64,000 nucleotides of DNA, from the NCBI GenBank assembly GCA_021030905.1, contig JAGFMI010000001.1:2895230-2959229 (forward strand). The letters are read 5' to 3'. The DNA comes from Pyrenula massariospora (lineage: Eukaryota; Ascomycota; Eurotiomycetes; Pyrenulales; Pyrenulaceae). Numbering within the stretch: the first letter of the stretch is position 1; every line of letters begins with the position of its first letter. The translations under genes and the position numbers were made by a program. Shown one piece after another: positions 10,795 to 23,300 of this stretch. The notes under the pieces are model-generated. The model was given only the letters and a program-made list of their open reading frames with translations. It did no database searches and was not told the origin of the DNA.

Positions 10795-13700
10795 TTACTT
10801 CTTCCTTCCCAACCTCGTCAGCACTTTCCGTCCCCCTCCATAAATCAACCAGCTGAAAAAGAAGATAACCCCGATATTAAACCCACAAAACGCGGCAAAG
10901 ATGCCAAAATCCCGCCACTGATGCGAATACTCCACATTAAACCCCTTCGCAAACTCATCCCCACTCGCATACTGGCAAAACTCGCACATCCCCCCCGCCG
11001 CGCTCTGCACATACCCCCCGGCCTGCTTGATAAACGCGGCGGAGTAGTTCTGGCACGACTGGCCGGGCGGGGGCTGGAAGCGCGCGAACTCACTGTCGGA
11101 GCAGCGCACGGGGACGTTGTGCGTGGCGACGCCGAGGAAGCCCTCGAGCACATATGTAAAAGGGGAGAGGCGGTACATCCAGCTGCGCCAAAAGGTGGGG
11201 AGGCCGGCGTAGGGCACGACGACGCCGCAGAAGGAGACGACGAACAAGAAAAAGATGGGGACGAGGATGCTGGCGAGGAGTTCGTTGGGGGAGAAAGAGG
11301 CGATGGCCTGGCCGAAGGAGACGTAGTACAGCTCGAAGAGCAAGAGCAAGAGATAGGTGTAGCCGGAGACGAAGGAGGTGACGTGCTGGCCGACGGAGCC
11401 GAACCACCAGCAGACGAAGTAGAGGGAGCCGGCGACGAGGGAGTAGGGGATTTCGACGAGGACGGCGCCCGTGGCGAAGGCGAGCCAGCTGTAGATGCGC
11501 GAGTTGCGTTCACGGCTGGCGAAGATGTTGCGGAATTCGAGGAAGCGGGGTTGGAGTTGTTGGATGAGCGGGGGGGAGATGGTGAGGGTCATGAAGATGG
11601 AGAAGAGGCGGGATTGCATGTCGATTGAAGAGTGGCCGAGGTTGAGAAAGGTGAGCATATTGAACAGACCGGTGAAGATGTGGAGGATGGTTTTGCCGGA
11701 GATGTATTCGGGATTGCGCCAGTAGGAGACAAAGTCGCGTTTTACGACGGCAGCAACTTGTGTGGAGAGGGGCATGGCGTATTCACGGTCGTCTTGGAGG
11801 GATTTGGAGGGAGTAGTTGTAGAGCGGGAACGGATCATTTCCTCGATCTCTTCTGAGCGTTTCTGGTGTTCTGGTGACTCTGCCCAGATGTCTGCCCAGT
11901 CTGGCCCCTTGTAGTCAGGATTCCCGGCGCCAATGGCTTCGAGCATGTACTCAGCCGGATTGGCATCTGGAGGACATGCCTTGGCGCCGTTGCGGTCAAA
12001 ATAGTCGATCAAAGTTTGAGAGTCATGGCCTAATTCTCCGTGGTAGACCACACGGCCGCCAGACTTGAGCAGGAGAAGTTCGTCAAAGTGCTCAAAAAGG
12101 ACGGAAGACGGTTGGTGAATAGTGCAGAGGATGGCTTGGCCAGCGTCCGCGAGCTTGCGGAGAAATCGAACAATATTAAACGCAGCGCCTGAGTCAAGAC
12201 CGCTCGTCGGTTCGTCCAAGAACATCAAAAGCTCTGGTTTGCTAGCTAGCTCAACGCCGATAGTGACTCGCTTGCGCTGTTCTTGGTTCAGACCAGATCC
12301 AATCTTTCCGATAGTGGCCCCAGCAATCGGACGCATTTCGAGGAGGTCAATAATACGCTCACAGTATTCATATTTCTCTTCGACAGGTACTTCCTTCGGT
12401 TGCCGCAGAAGGGCAGAAAATTGTAGAGCCTCTCGAACAGTCGCAGTTGGTTCATGAACATCCATCTGCTCAGCAAATCCAGTGGCGCGAGCGAATGATC
12501 TTGGCAATGGTCGACCATCGACAAGGAAATTCCCCGTCACTACACCAAAGTTGATCCTTTGAGCGAGCGTGTTCAACAAAGTAGTCTTGCCGGCACCACT
12601 TGCACCCATCAGAGCAGTCAGCTTTCCCGGACGGACATAACCCTGTACGTCTCGCAATAACTGCCGTTGACCCTTCTCGAACGGGATCGTGTAGTTGACG
12701 TCAGTAAAAGTGTAGACAGTCTCATTCTTCGCGACCTGTCCCATAGACTGCTCCTTCGTGATTGGAGGATCTGATCTATTTAATGTGTCGATACCCGCTT
12801 CCTTGGCGCTCGCATCTCCTGTTTCTTCATCTGACGATGTTGGATCTTTGGCCGACTTGATAGACTCTTCGATGGCTTTCGGAGCCTGGCCTCTCTTGAA
12901 AATAGTCACAGAGCCACCTCCTGCATTTGGCTTTGCAATTTCCTGACCCAACATAGTAAGGATCACGAAGAAGATAAAGAATGCAACTATGAGGCCGAAG
13001 TTTCGCCAGAGATGGGCACGAGTGTATTTATATGCGGTCATGATGTAGTCGGCACCAGAGACTGTCGTCGAGCCAGGACGAGATCCTTGGATTAAGCAGC
13101 TCTGATACTGTGGTTGAGCTCCTGGTCCAACTGGCACAAGAAATGGCGGATTACATTCGATGTCGAGGTCGTAGAATTCGTTGGCCATTATTGCTTCGAA
13201 ACCATACTGCACTGGGTTGATCCACCGCAGCCAGCCGAGCCACGGTCTCATTTTGGTTGGTGGGATAAGATAGCCAGTGTATGTGATTAACGCTTGGATG
13301 GCGACACCTGTAATCCGAGTCGCAATATCCAAAGAACCGCTAAGCGCTCCAATACTTCGGAAGAAAGCGTACATCGTCATGGTCGAGATCCAAACGATTA
13401 GACAGTTGATAAAGAATTGCGACGCGGTTCTAGCGAGGTTGGCCATGAAGTATACAATTAGATTAAACAGGATTACTTGTATGAAGATGAGAGGAACGTC
13501 GAGGAAAGTCTGAGCAAGAGCGAAGGCCGAAGGCCGGTAGAAGCTGAATGACTTATGCTTTAGCATAATTGGTCGGCTCGAAAATGTCGCTGTGAGCTCG
13601 GCAAGGGCGAGCAGGGCATTGAATAGTAGAATGAAGAATAAAGCACCTCCTCTTGGAAAAACACCACTCGCCGTTGACGGCATGTTGTAGAACAGACTGC

Positions 13701-15488
13701 CGACGATGAGCGCTTGGAAGACAATTCCGCCCCATTTCCCGACCAGCGAGGCTCGATCTCCAACTGTAACCAGCAATTGTCGATGCGTACAGGCAAGTAC
13801 CTGCTTGTAAAACGAAATGGTATAATTTTTCTTCTTTGGCGATTTGTTCTGGTTCGCAAGCCTTTCCCGGCGTTGCGCTTCCAGCTCTTGCTCAAACGTA
13901 TTGATGTCAGCCAAATTCTGTTGGTAGATCTCACTCTTTCGGTAAGCTTCGGCAAACTGCTGGGCTGAACGCGGGATCCTGTTTTCGTAGCCTTCGCGAA
14001 TACTTCTTTCGTGTTCATCTGTTACAGATGTGAGAAAGTCTGCTGTGGTCCATCGTTCTGGGCATTGGAATCCTTGATCCTGGAAGTAGGCCTTTGCCGA
14101 CTCAGCTGGTCCGTAGTAGATACATTGACCTTCCTCTATGAGGAGAACCTTGTCGAAGAGGTTGTAGAGGCTTTCACCAGCTTGGTAGAGGGCAACAGCT
14201 GTAGAGATATGTGCCATGTTAGTCAAAGAGCGGATGCTCTGCACATACTCCAGAGCGGTTGAAGCATCCAGCCCCCTTGTCGAATTGTCCCAGGCTTGGA
14301 CCGAGGCACGAGTGATCATAGCTTCGGCGATACTGACACGCTTCTTCTCGCCACCAGATACACCTCGAGTGTATTCATCTCCCACTTTCGTTCCCAATGT
14401 ATGTTCGATCCAGAAGAGCTTGGTGACGACCCTGAGAAATTCTTTGACATAGTCGGCCCTGCTCTCACCTTCCTTTCGTGAATCTTTCCCGGGTGTGCGT
14501 GTCTTGAGTGCAAATTCAAGAGTTCTCTTCACGGAGAGCGTCGCGTAATGCAGGTCGTCCTCTGGATTGTATAAAACCTTGCACATTGTCAGACTTGGGC
14601 AGGAATAGATTGAGGGGCACTTACCTCGCCTCGGAAGTCCTTCAACATGATTTTCGCCGACGTGCCGCCATATGTCACATCACCTTGTACATCCTCATAC
14701 CCAAATCTCTGATTGCCTAATACCTTTAGAAATGTTGAGCATCCAGATCCGGGTCGTCCCAAGACAAGGGTCATTTCGCCGGGACGAATGCATCCTGTAA
14801 AGTCATCCAACAAATTCCTAACAGGCGGCTTCCCCGACACCGCTCGTGGACCATTCCTGAACAAATTGCTCAAGAACCTTGGCAAAGCCAGAAAAAAGTC
14901 GCCATTTGTGGGTTGTAGCGCAGCTCCAAGACCCATGCCTTTGACCGTAAGATCCCTCCAGACTACGCCAACATGTCTCGTCTTCTCTTCCTCCGACTGT
15001 TCCTGCCGGCCTCGCCCAAACATGCGGGACATGAGCCTTTCTATCTCTGCCTGCTCTTCCTCAGATGTGAATTCGGACGATACGGCTGAAGCACCAGTTC
15101 GGCGCCGTGACAAAGCTTTGAATAGGTCATTCTCGCTCATCTGGCTGGCAGACTTTCTAAGATGCGGGCGCTTGGGTCCATCGCTGGCTTGATTGCTCTT
15201 GATCGGCTCGAAAGCGTTGGTTTCTTTCTCCGCCGCATCGTCATCTATGCTAGAGGCGTAGGAGGAGGCAGTTGCAGGTCGGATCTCTTTTTCGAGAGCT
15301 TCGTCGTGCGGAGAAGGCATGGCGGTGCTTGCTGAGGAAGAGTGGTGGCCGGGTGGAGGGGAAGACTCGGTGGGTGCAAGTGTGTTCGCTTGCTGTTTGG
15401 TCGTTTGCTCGACAGACTCGGTTGCGCGTGTGGCTTCGGGCTGCGCGCCCGCAATGCCGTCGGTGACGGCTTTCTCAGCGGGTTCCAT
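10795..15488 (-). CDS. PDR-type (ABCG) full-size multidrug ABC transporter, 1548 aa
   Basis: Two exons on the minus strand, 15488-14625 and 14577-10795, are separated by a 47-nt intron (GTAAGT donor, GCAAG acceptor). The order is NBD1-TMD1-NBD2-TMD2, the reverse layout of pleiotropic drug resistance pumps. NBD1 has a Walker A with Cys in place of Lys (GRPGSGCST, about residue 244), the signature VSGGEKKRVS (about 361) and AWDNSTRGLD. NBD2 has a canonical Walker A (GASGAGKTT, about 944), a degenerate signature (LNQEQRKRV, about 1050) and FLDEPTSGLD. This asymmetry is normal for fungal PDR proteins, so the pump should be active. Expected role: ATP-driven plasma-membrane efflux of hydrophobic drugs, azoles or plant defence compounds; the substrate cannot be read from sequence. 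The length is typical. Many codons in the last 300 shift to G-ending. I see no gene-cluster context. Confidence 0.95.
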
Positions 15489-18336
15489 TGTGGATGGGAG
15501 ACCTTTGGAGGGCCTGGAAGTGAGCGACAGGCAGAGAGAGAAGAGAAGAAGTACGAAAATGGGATGAGACCCAAGGTGAAAAGAAGGGCCGTTACGTCCG
15601 TTCTACGCCTCCATATCTGCACGAAAATGCACTGTTTACATACACAATTCCCCCTTCGGACCCGAGGCCATGGGAGAGCTCCCAGCTCCCAATCCTTCGG
15701 TCGAACAAGGTTTCAGGCTGACATGTGCCAACCCTGAAGGTCGTACGCTGCCTCCAATTGAGAATGCTCATGTTCTGCGCCGAGCGGCGGAACGAGAAAT
15801 ATAGAGCGTCATCGCCTGGCGGCCGCCCCACTGATGCCCGTCGGTCAACGGAGCTAGCGGTGGGCGAATCCGGGGCCTCGGAGCCTTTTCAAAGCCGCTT
15901 TTCGCCTAGAGCCAATGGGCGCTGGGAGAAGCTGACCCGGAGTGGGAAGTCGTATACACCCGTTCTCATCATTCTGAATCATCCAAAACACTCTAACAAT
16001 TTGTGCTCTTCATAGCTCGCATCTTCAATCACAAATTCGGGTTCAGGAACCCGAAATACACCAAGCGAATCCTGGTACTAGTAACACCATTCAGCCACTC
16101 GGCGCACCATGATCCTGGGTCGGGTCTACTTCAAAGCCCCGTCCCTCCTTTCTCCCGTCTCTATTCCGCACCTAGTTACCTAAGCTTTGTAAGCGGGACG
16201 CCTTTCAAGACCGCTCGGGTGCTAGGCCTACTCTGTACAAAGACACGGGATGGGAACAGACACCTCAATCTGAGATTGAATAGAACTCCAGAAGAGTTAC
16301 CGTAGACGTCGAGAAGGGGCAATGCGTCCACACAAAATTCCATTTTGCACCTCCGCCTTGATCCGCCGCCAAGAGCCTGATTTTCGCTGACTGTCTACGA
16401 TCCCGTATGCGAGCTTACGATGCCTATGCAGGAGACATGTGCGATAGTCAACGGCAACGCAGAAAATTATTTATGGTGAATGCCCCGCGTATGCTGTGGA
16501 ACGCTCGAACTGGACGGCGGTGCTCTGTACGGTGGTCGTCGTTCAGGGCGTATTGATGTTTGCGGTATTCTCACGTCAGCTCTGAGGTGCAATTTTCACT
16601 CACTGTACGACATGCATACTGTTTTAAGGCACTCTTAGGCAACAATCATACCGGCAAAGTGTATCACGTTGCCAACCTTGCACGAAACCATGCGGGAATT
16701 TGGAGACTGGATTTCAAGATCTTGAAGCTGTGGCTAAAGACCATCGACGTCCGTTTCCAGAATGGCTTTCCTAACCTTGCCCAGCTTCAGAACTTACCCC
16801 ACCGCCACAAGTTGATCAGCTTCCACAAAGTCTCAATCCAAGATCTTTGCCGGCTAACGTTCCATGCCGCCAGTATACGGAAATCTATCAATGCAGAAAA
16901 GCCTCGCAACAAGCCTGGATTTGTCCAAACTCGAGAATGAAGTTGTAAGAGTCCTATCGTGGCTATTCCAGTGGCCATCTAGGCGTAGCATCTGTGGGGC
17001 GGAGCTTGTTCCGTCCAACGACCTATGGCTTTGCAATATCCGCCTGTTTCGCAGGACACCTCATAGTACCGGCGAAGACATACGAGGTGGCACAATGGAA
17101 TTCCAAATTTCTAAAACATAGCGTGTGAAAAAAGGAAGTTGGGAGGGCGGAGACGGCGGCGAACCGGGGAGGCATGTATTTGGAAGCATGGCATTCGTAG
17201 ACGCCTTTGATGACTTCCGCCGGTTCTGTTCAAGTGATAGTCCCTGGCTGTCGGACACGCTGCAGAAACAAAAATTCTTCTCTTTCCTGCGGATCACTTC
17301 GCTATCGCTCTCGTTATCTCTTCATATGCTTCTGATGCACGAATACTCGCTTTCCTGAGGTACGCGTCAACTATTTTGAACGATGTTCTAGTACCGCGAG
17401 CTACCTAATGTACCTAGATCACATGGTCTCAATCACCAGCCCTGCCACGCTCTTAAGGGACGTCTAGTAAAATGGTTAACGCTAACAGATTTATTTGTGT
17501 TATGAGTTTTGGAGCTGCCAAAGTTCTATCCGGCCAATGGTCTGCACAGGCAGGCTCAATCCAACCGCGAGGCGTAGAACAAATACCCGAGCCGTAGTCT
17601 TCTTGCGCGATCTCTTGTAGCAGAGATTTCCGTCAACAACACCTACAACAAGAGCTGTGCGTAGAGCTCAGCAAAAGAGGCAGCAAGCCGAGCTCAAGAC
17701 CACCTGCTCGCACTGCATTTCGGTGCGGTGATACCGGAGATAATTCCTCCCCTTGTCGGCTGGTCGGACAACCGTGCTCGACTCGCTGCTGTCGTTCCCA
17801 TTGACATTGAAGAGCTCCGTCTTCACTGCTGAGTAGTGCTATCAGGTACTACGATTATGAAGTTCTCTCACGTGGCACGACGGACGAGTTTTCTTTACGG
17901 CGACGTGCGAGGGATTCCCCATCCAGTCACGAATGTCTTGGGAGCAGCTTTCGTCCGTGCTGATCCAGTTTTCGTCCGTGATATTCCAGATCTCGACGAG
18001 TACGGGCCAATATCGGATCAATTGGGTTATTGAAGCATTTGTGACGAGAGACATGACCTGGCATTGGGTTTGGTGAGTGTCAACCCACGCAAGCGAAAGA
18101 TTCAGACCTGTTCGCGCCGGCGGACGACGCAACACAGCAGCTTGGTAATGAAGTTAAGCCGGTGGGATAGACGCAACTTCCGTTTTCTCTAGCGGCCAAT
18201 ACCCTCAAGTACCGAACCAAACAAACCCTTGAAAAAGAACCCACCACGTCCAACCAAAACCTCCCACTCCCATTAACATACCCGTTCTCCCAAAATTCGC
18301 CCCCCCAAAGTTAAGTCAAAATCCGCCGAATCTACG
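15489..18336. other. Intergenic region, divergent promoters
   Basis: Promoter space between the ABC transporter (minus strand) and the oxidoreductase (plus strand). A CCAAT box is visible near 15912. Frames of up to 131 codons occur but are low in coding character and match nothing I know. No RNA gene seen. Confidence 0.5.
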
Positions 18337-19588
18337 ATGGCAACGCCCTCCCTCCCCCCGACAATGAAAAAATGGACCCTAACCGCCCCCTCCCCCTCCC
18401 CCCGCTCCACCCTCACCCTCACCCCCTCCTCCCCTCTCCCCCCTCCCCCTCGCCCCTCCGAACTCACGCTCCGCATCACCCACGCCCCCCTCAACCCAGG
18501 CGACCTCCACCTAATGCGCACCCCCATCCCCCTCCGCCTCCCCGCCACCCCGGGCATGGACTTTGCCGGCACGATCGTCCAGCTCGGCCCGGACTGTCCG
18601 CCGGGGTTGGGGGTGGGGATGAGCGTTGCGGGGGCGATGCCGTTTTGGTGGATTTTGAGGGGGGAGGGGACGCTGGCGGAGTTTGTGGTTGTGCCGGCGG
18701 ATGCGGTGGTGGAGGTGCCGGGGAGGTTGGGGGAGGCGGGGGCGGCGGGGTTGCTAGGGGTTAGCGGGCAGACGGCGGCCATGGTGCTGCGGGCCATGGG
18801 GGGGATGGGGGAGGGGAAGAGGGTGTTGATTAATGGGGCGAGTGGGGGGGTCGGGGGGGTGCTTGTGCAGGTTCTGAGCCGCGGGATGGGGCGCAGGGTT
18901 ACGGGGATTTGCTCGGGGGGAAATGGAGGGGTTGTGAGGGGGTGGGGGGCTGAGGAGGTAAGTTGACTACCTACCTTACCTGGCGGGTGAGGGAGGGAGG
19001 GGATGGGGCGTACATGCCTTGCTGTGCTTTTGCTTTCCTTTTTTCCGCCGTTGGCGAGTTGTTTACCCACCTCCAGTGAGAAAGTTGCGCCAAGGTCTAA
19101 CTCACTTCCCTGCCCCAACAGGTCATAGACTACACCCTCCACCCCGACCTCCCCTCCCACCTCACAACCCTCTTCTCCAGCAACCCTTTCTCCGCCCTCA
19201 TCGACTGCGTCGGCAGCCTCCCCCTCTACCGCCACTCCCCGTCCTACCTCCTCCCCACCGCCCCATGCATCAGCATCGAAGGCTCCCTCCTCCTCGAACT
19301 CAAATCGAACTACCTCCCCACTTTCCTCGGCGGGATGTCGCGGCGGTATAAGAGTATTATGACGTATCCGTCGGGGGAGTTGGCGAGGGAGGTCAAGGGG
19401 TGGTGGGAAAAGGGGTGGGTGGGGGAGATGAGGGTTGATGGGGAGGAGTTTGGGATGGAGAGGGGGGTGGAGGTAGGTGGTGCCCCGTGTGGGCGTTGAC
19501 GATTTCTGGCTGACTGTGTGTGTTGTAGGCGTTTGAGAAGCTGGCTAGTGGACGGGCGGCGGGGAAGATTGTGGTCAAGGTTGGGTGA
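18337..19588 (+). CDS. Zinc-free MDR-family oxidoreductase (quinone oxidoreductase-like), 343 aa
   Basis: Three exons: 18337-18957, 19122-19472 and 19529-19588, all phase 0, with TCTAACT before the first acceptor. The N-terminal GroES-like fold has NPGDLHLM and PATPGMDFAGTIV. The Rossmann part has GASGGVGGVLVQVL, a nucleotide-binding glycine motif of the NADPH type. The GHE zinc motif and the structural Cys cluster are missing, so this is a quinone/enoyl reductase-type member rather than an alcohol dehydrogenase. Predicted reaction: NADPH-dependent reduction of a quinone or activated C=C bond. A second ATG at 18364 (MKKWTL) is also a plausible start and would remove nine low-complexity residues. 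Codon use is extreme: exons 1 and 2 each open with almost only C-ending codons and turn to G-ending codons halfway (about 18600 and 19330). Confidence 0.85.
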
Positions 19589-20353
19589 GGAGGTGGTGGG
19601 AGATATTGTTGTTACGGAGATTTTCGGTCGTCTGAGAAATGTTTCTGAATTGCCGTTATGTTCTTTGACGCAGTGATATTTCGTAATTTGCTCCTTTCAC
19701 TAAGACTTGACTCGAGGATCATGTCACAATGCGAAGACTTGCTACCTCAAGAAAGAAGCTATCGAGACTAGTCTTTCTCATAGAAACAGTGCCAGCAAAG
19801 AACTGAAATGCTTTGTCTCTGACGAAATCGTGAAGAGGCCACCCTGAGTAAAGTGTAGGAAAGCCCTGCGACGCTTGCGGGAACTTTTCCCATATCAGAC
19901 CTTGCGTCCATCTTGCATCGATAAAACAAACAGCAGCATTGTGGAGATTGCCATCTAGTGAAGTTTTCTTTACCAACGCGCCAGGCACGTCGTCTGATGG
20001 CGTGGGCTATTAAAACCCATCAATTTTCGCGGCAGATACACCCTCGTTTGTAGGTTATTGTTAGTGCAGGTAACATTCCTTGGTGCAAGATTGGTTCCTA
20101 TTGAACTTTTTAGACCGCGGCCGGCAGATGCAGCACCTGCGCTTGACGTTAGCAATGAAGATAAAAGACATGCGTCTCTCAAGGATCTTCTTAGAGGCGA
20201 CAAATCGCCTTGGCGTCAAAATGAAGGAGGTTTCTACTAATTAGATCTCGAAGGGGAGAAAAGAGTCGGCTTACGGATTGTTGAAAATGTCCTCGGATAG
20301 ACTTCTGTGTTGCCATGGAGCTTCAACGCTACAGGTAACGTTGCTCGCTGGAA
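19589..20353. other. Intergenic spacer
   Basis: A minus-strand frame of 89 codons at 19719-19988 has no recognisable feature. Nothing else is seen. Confidence 0.4.
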
Positions 20354-23300
20354 CTACCAGATATACATATCACAGAGTCTTCTCTTTTGTTCATTCTGTG
20401 GTATGGTGTTGTCGGTTGGAGCAGTCCTCGCAGAGCCGAACATTTCATCATCCGAGTCCAGATCCATTTCGACAGATTTTATATCCAGACTATCGTTTTC
20501 AGATTCATCGTCGTCTCCATTCGTTTGTGGCCGCCGTTGCTGCGATTTCACTTTTAGGCGCGGGATCTCGTCGTCAGACCCTGATTGCTCCTCTTCGGTC
20601 GTACTGCTAACAGATAGAGCTCCATCTTGTAAAAAATATTGGTGCGGATTTGTTGGTGGCTCCGCAAATGGGCGCAAACAACATTTCCAGCAGTGGTCTG
20701 GCGAGATAATGAAAGCTTTGTGACCGAGCTGAGCGCTGAGCACAGCGAATGCAAGGCGTGCTTGCCAATTTTTGTAAGCTCGAACGATGCCAGGATTGAG
20801 TGGGGGCTCGATCAATTCTTCCCATCTATCAATGCAAGCTAGGGGCAAGGGAGAAAGGCCTCTTTCAATCGGCCGTTCGTCGCAAATGCAGGCTATTTGA
20901 GGGAGAGATATACAATTCATACTACGAATTGCCCCAAGGATGTCTAGATCCGCAACCCAGGTTCCGTGGTCGTGTACAGCAACAAATCCATTGACAAAAC
21001 AAACTTCTGTATCTCGAATGCCCAATTTACTGGTGTCAATGGCTTGCTGCCAGTCCGATATCGAGATGTGTAATGTCAATTGTTCGAAAGCATTATCGGA
21101 TGTACCATTGAAGCCCGTGTGACTGATCACGTGCCAGGCATCATTCTCTAGCTTCCGCACCCGAGGTTGATCTGGAGCGATCATCATGATGATTCCGGGA
21201 CGACCAACATTTCCCACAATTCTTTCCACAGAAGCCAAGTCCGCGGTGCGTTCTGCAAAGCTCAGCCCAGGGTCCTTCCAGGGGTCGATAAGCAAAGCCT
21301 TTGCAACGTAGAGCGAATTTCCGCTTGAGATCGCCATTACGTTTTTGAGCGATTTCGGTGGTAGGTCGACGTTCCCAGATTCACAAGCAAGAATGCAAGC
21401 AAATCTAAGCGATTCATCACAGTCATGCACCGGATTGAGAGAACGGAACACTGTAGAGCTCAGGTTTCGTGACCAGTGCCATTCTGTGATTTTGTGGTCC
21501 GCAATTTTTAAGGAGACCGTAGCGCCATGAAGCTTCATGTAGATGAAGGACAGTATGTAAAGTGCGTCTAAGCCCTGAAACATCTCGATCATATCTTCAT
21601 CCCAGTCACCTTGTGTGAAATTTTCAACTAAAAGACTTCGAGACACCAGTCCTTGCGAAAATGCGTAGTTTATATCATCGAGCGGAAAGCGTCTTTCTAT
21701 ACTGACTGAAGACGAAATATTCACCGGGACAAAGACTGCACCTAAATCTTCATCCCCGAAGACCATATCAAAGGCGATTGTAGAAATTTGTGCTTGCTTG
21801 TCGCTTGATTGCTCACCAAAAGCATTGACAACATCCTGGGACACGTTTGTCCATTTCATTCTTGGTCTCGGTGAATACCAGAAGTCGATGTCAGGGGCGA
21901 GATCAGCTGTCTCACCTAGTTCTTGTACTTGTTTGCGTCTTCTTTTGAACTGACTATCTGCTGATGTACTCTCGCTGCATATCCACCTTATGTGACCGGT
22001 ATTAGCGACTTTCACTGAGCCGTCTAATTGCCTTTTCGAGCTTTTCAAAGAAGGTGCGATAGGAGCGGCGGAGGCGTATTCATGAGGTCTGATAGACTCA
22101 GTCTCTGTTGGTTTGCATAGATACTTTATGACTAGCTTCTCAGAGATATCAGGATATCGTTTCTGGCAAACAAGCCTCAAGAAGGCTAGTCGCTGCTCAA
22201 AATTCATGACTCGTAGCAGATTTTGAGGTCTTTGGAACCCAAAATATCGTTGCGAAGGCCGAGGGATGAAATTGGTATACCTTCTCACACCGGCCATTAC
22301 TAGTTGCCAAGACTCTGTCCTCCGCTCAGGCTTTGTCTTCAGGAAATTGTCTGCTTGTTCACCAAGAAGCCTGAGCCAGGAGGCCCCGGTGGGGGAGTTT
22401 CCGTCTAGTGACACTGCCAAATTCAGAAGGCTGACGAACTTTATGGACTCTTCCAACATTGACACCTTCCTAATCCATGGTTCTATCAAGGCCCCAAGAC
22501 CAACGAGGAGAAGCTGCTCAATGGTCACACGGGAAGTCTCGCGATTTACCCAACGTTTCACCAAAGGAGGGTCCCCATAGAAACACAGGTAAGCGAGCGG
22601 CAATGACCAGAACACACCTTGCTTCTCAGTGTCCCGATTCTGAAGACCTAAGGTGATCAGAGTCCCGGGAGGTAGAAGGTCGTCGCCCTGAGATATTTTC
22701 TGATTGGTCTTACCAAGGACAAACATATCTGGATACAGATGCCAGGAAGCTAGACCTAGGAGAGATGCACCATGTTCAATGCTTTGGCTTGAGCCTTTTA
22801 CCAGGTTGTCGATCGCAGTCAGGGAATTTTTCCAAGCCTCGAGTACACTCGTGTACAAGAAGGGCTTAGAATTTACCGAAGTTCCCACATTGTTCAGTAT
22901 CAGCATTAATTGAGCCTGTTGAACCTTTTTAGCCTCATCTGCAGATTGAAGCCAAGCACGTGCGCTTGCGTCCCAAGCAGCAATTTGAGACCTGGAAAGG
23001 TTTATGCGGGAGCTTTGCAGAGCAAGAATCCCAAGAACACTATCTTGATCTGAGCTGCTGCCAATAATTCGTTTTCTCTCTTCAACGAACTCAACCCATA
23101 TTGAGACGGCCTCAGCATGTGACCACATCCGAGCCAACATGCACGCTAATAAATGAAGAGCAATGACTGTATCTCCTGAGGTTGCTGCCGCCCAAATACT
23201 AGTTCCGTCAATGCCAAGATGCTCAGCAAATATGCCGTCACGTCTATTGCTTTTAGAGCAAGATTCCGATTTTGCTATTTCACTAGCTCGCAGTCCATAA

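Noticed and set aside
10921-11628. A 235-codon plus-strand frame over the ABC transporter 3' end
   Set aside because: Antisense by-product of G- and C-biased third positions; Gly/Glu/Asp-rich without any motif.
18273-19235. A 320-codon minus-strand frame antisense to the oxidoreductase gene
   Set aside because: It mirrors the extreme third-position bias of the real gene; its translation is low-complexity Pro/Ser/Thr and Glu/Gly/Val strings with no domain.
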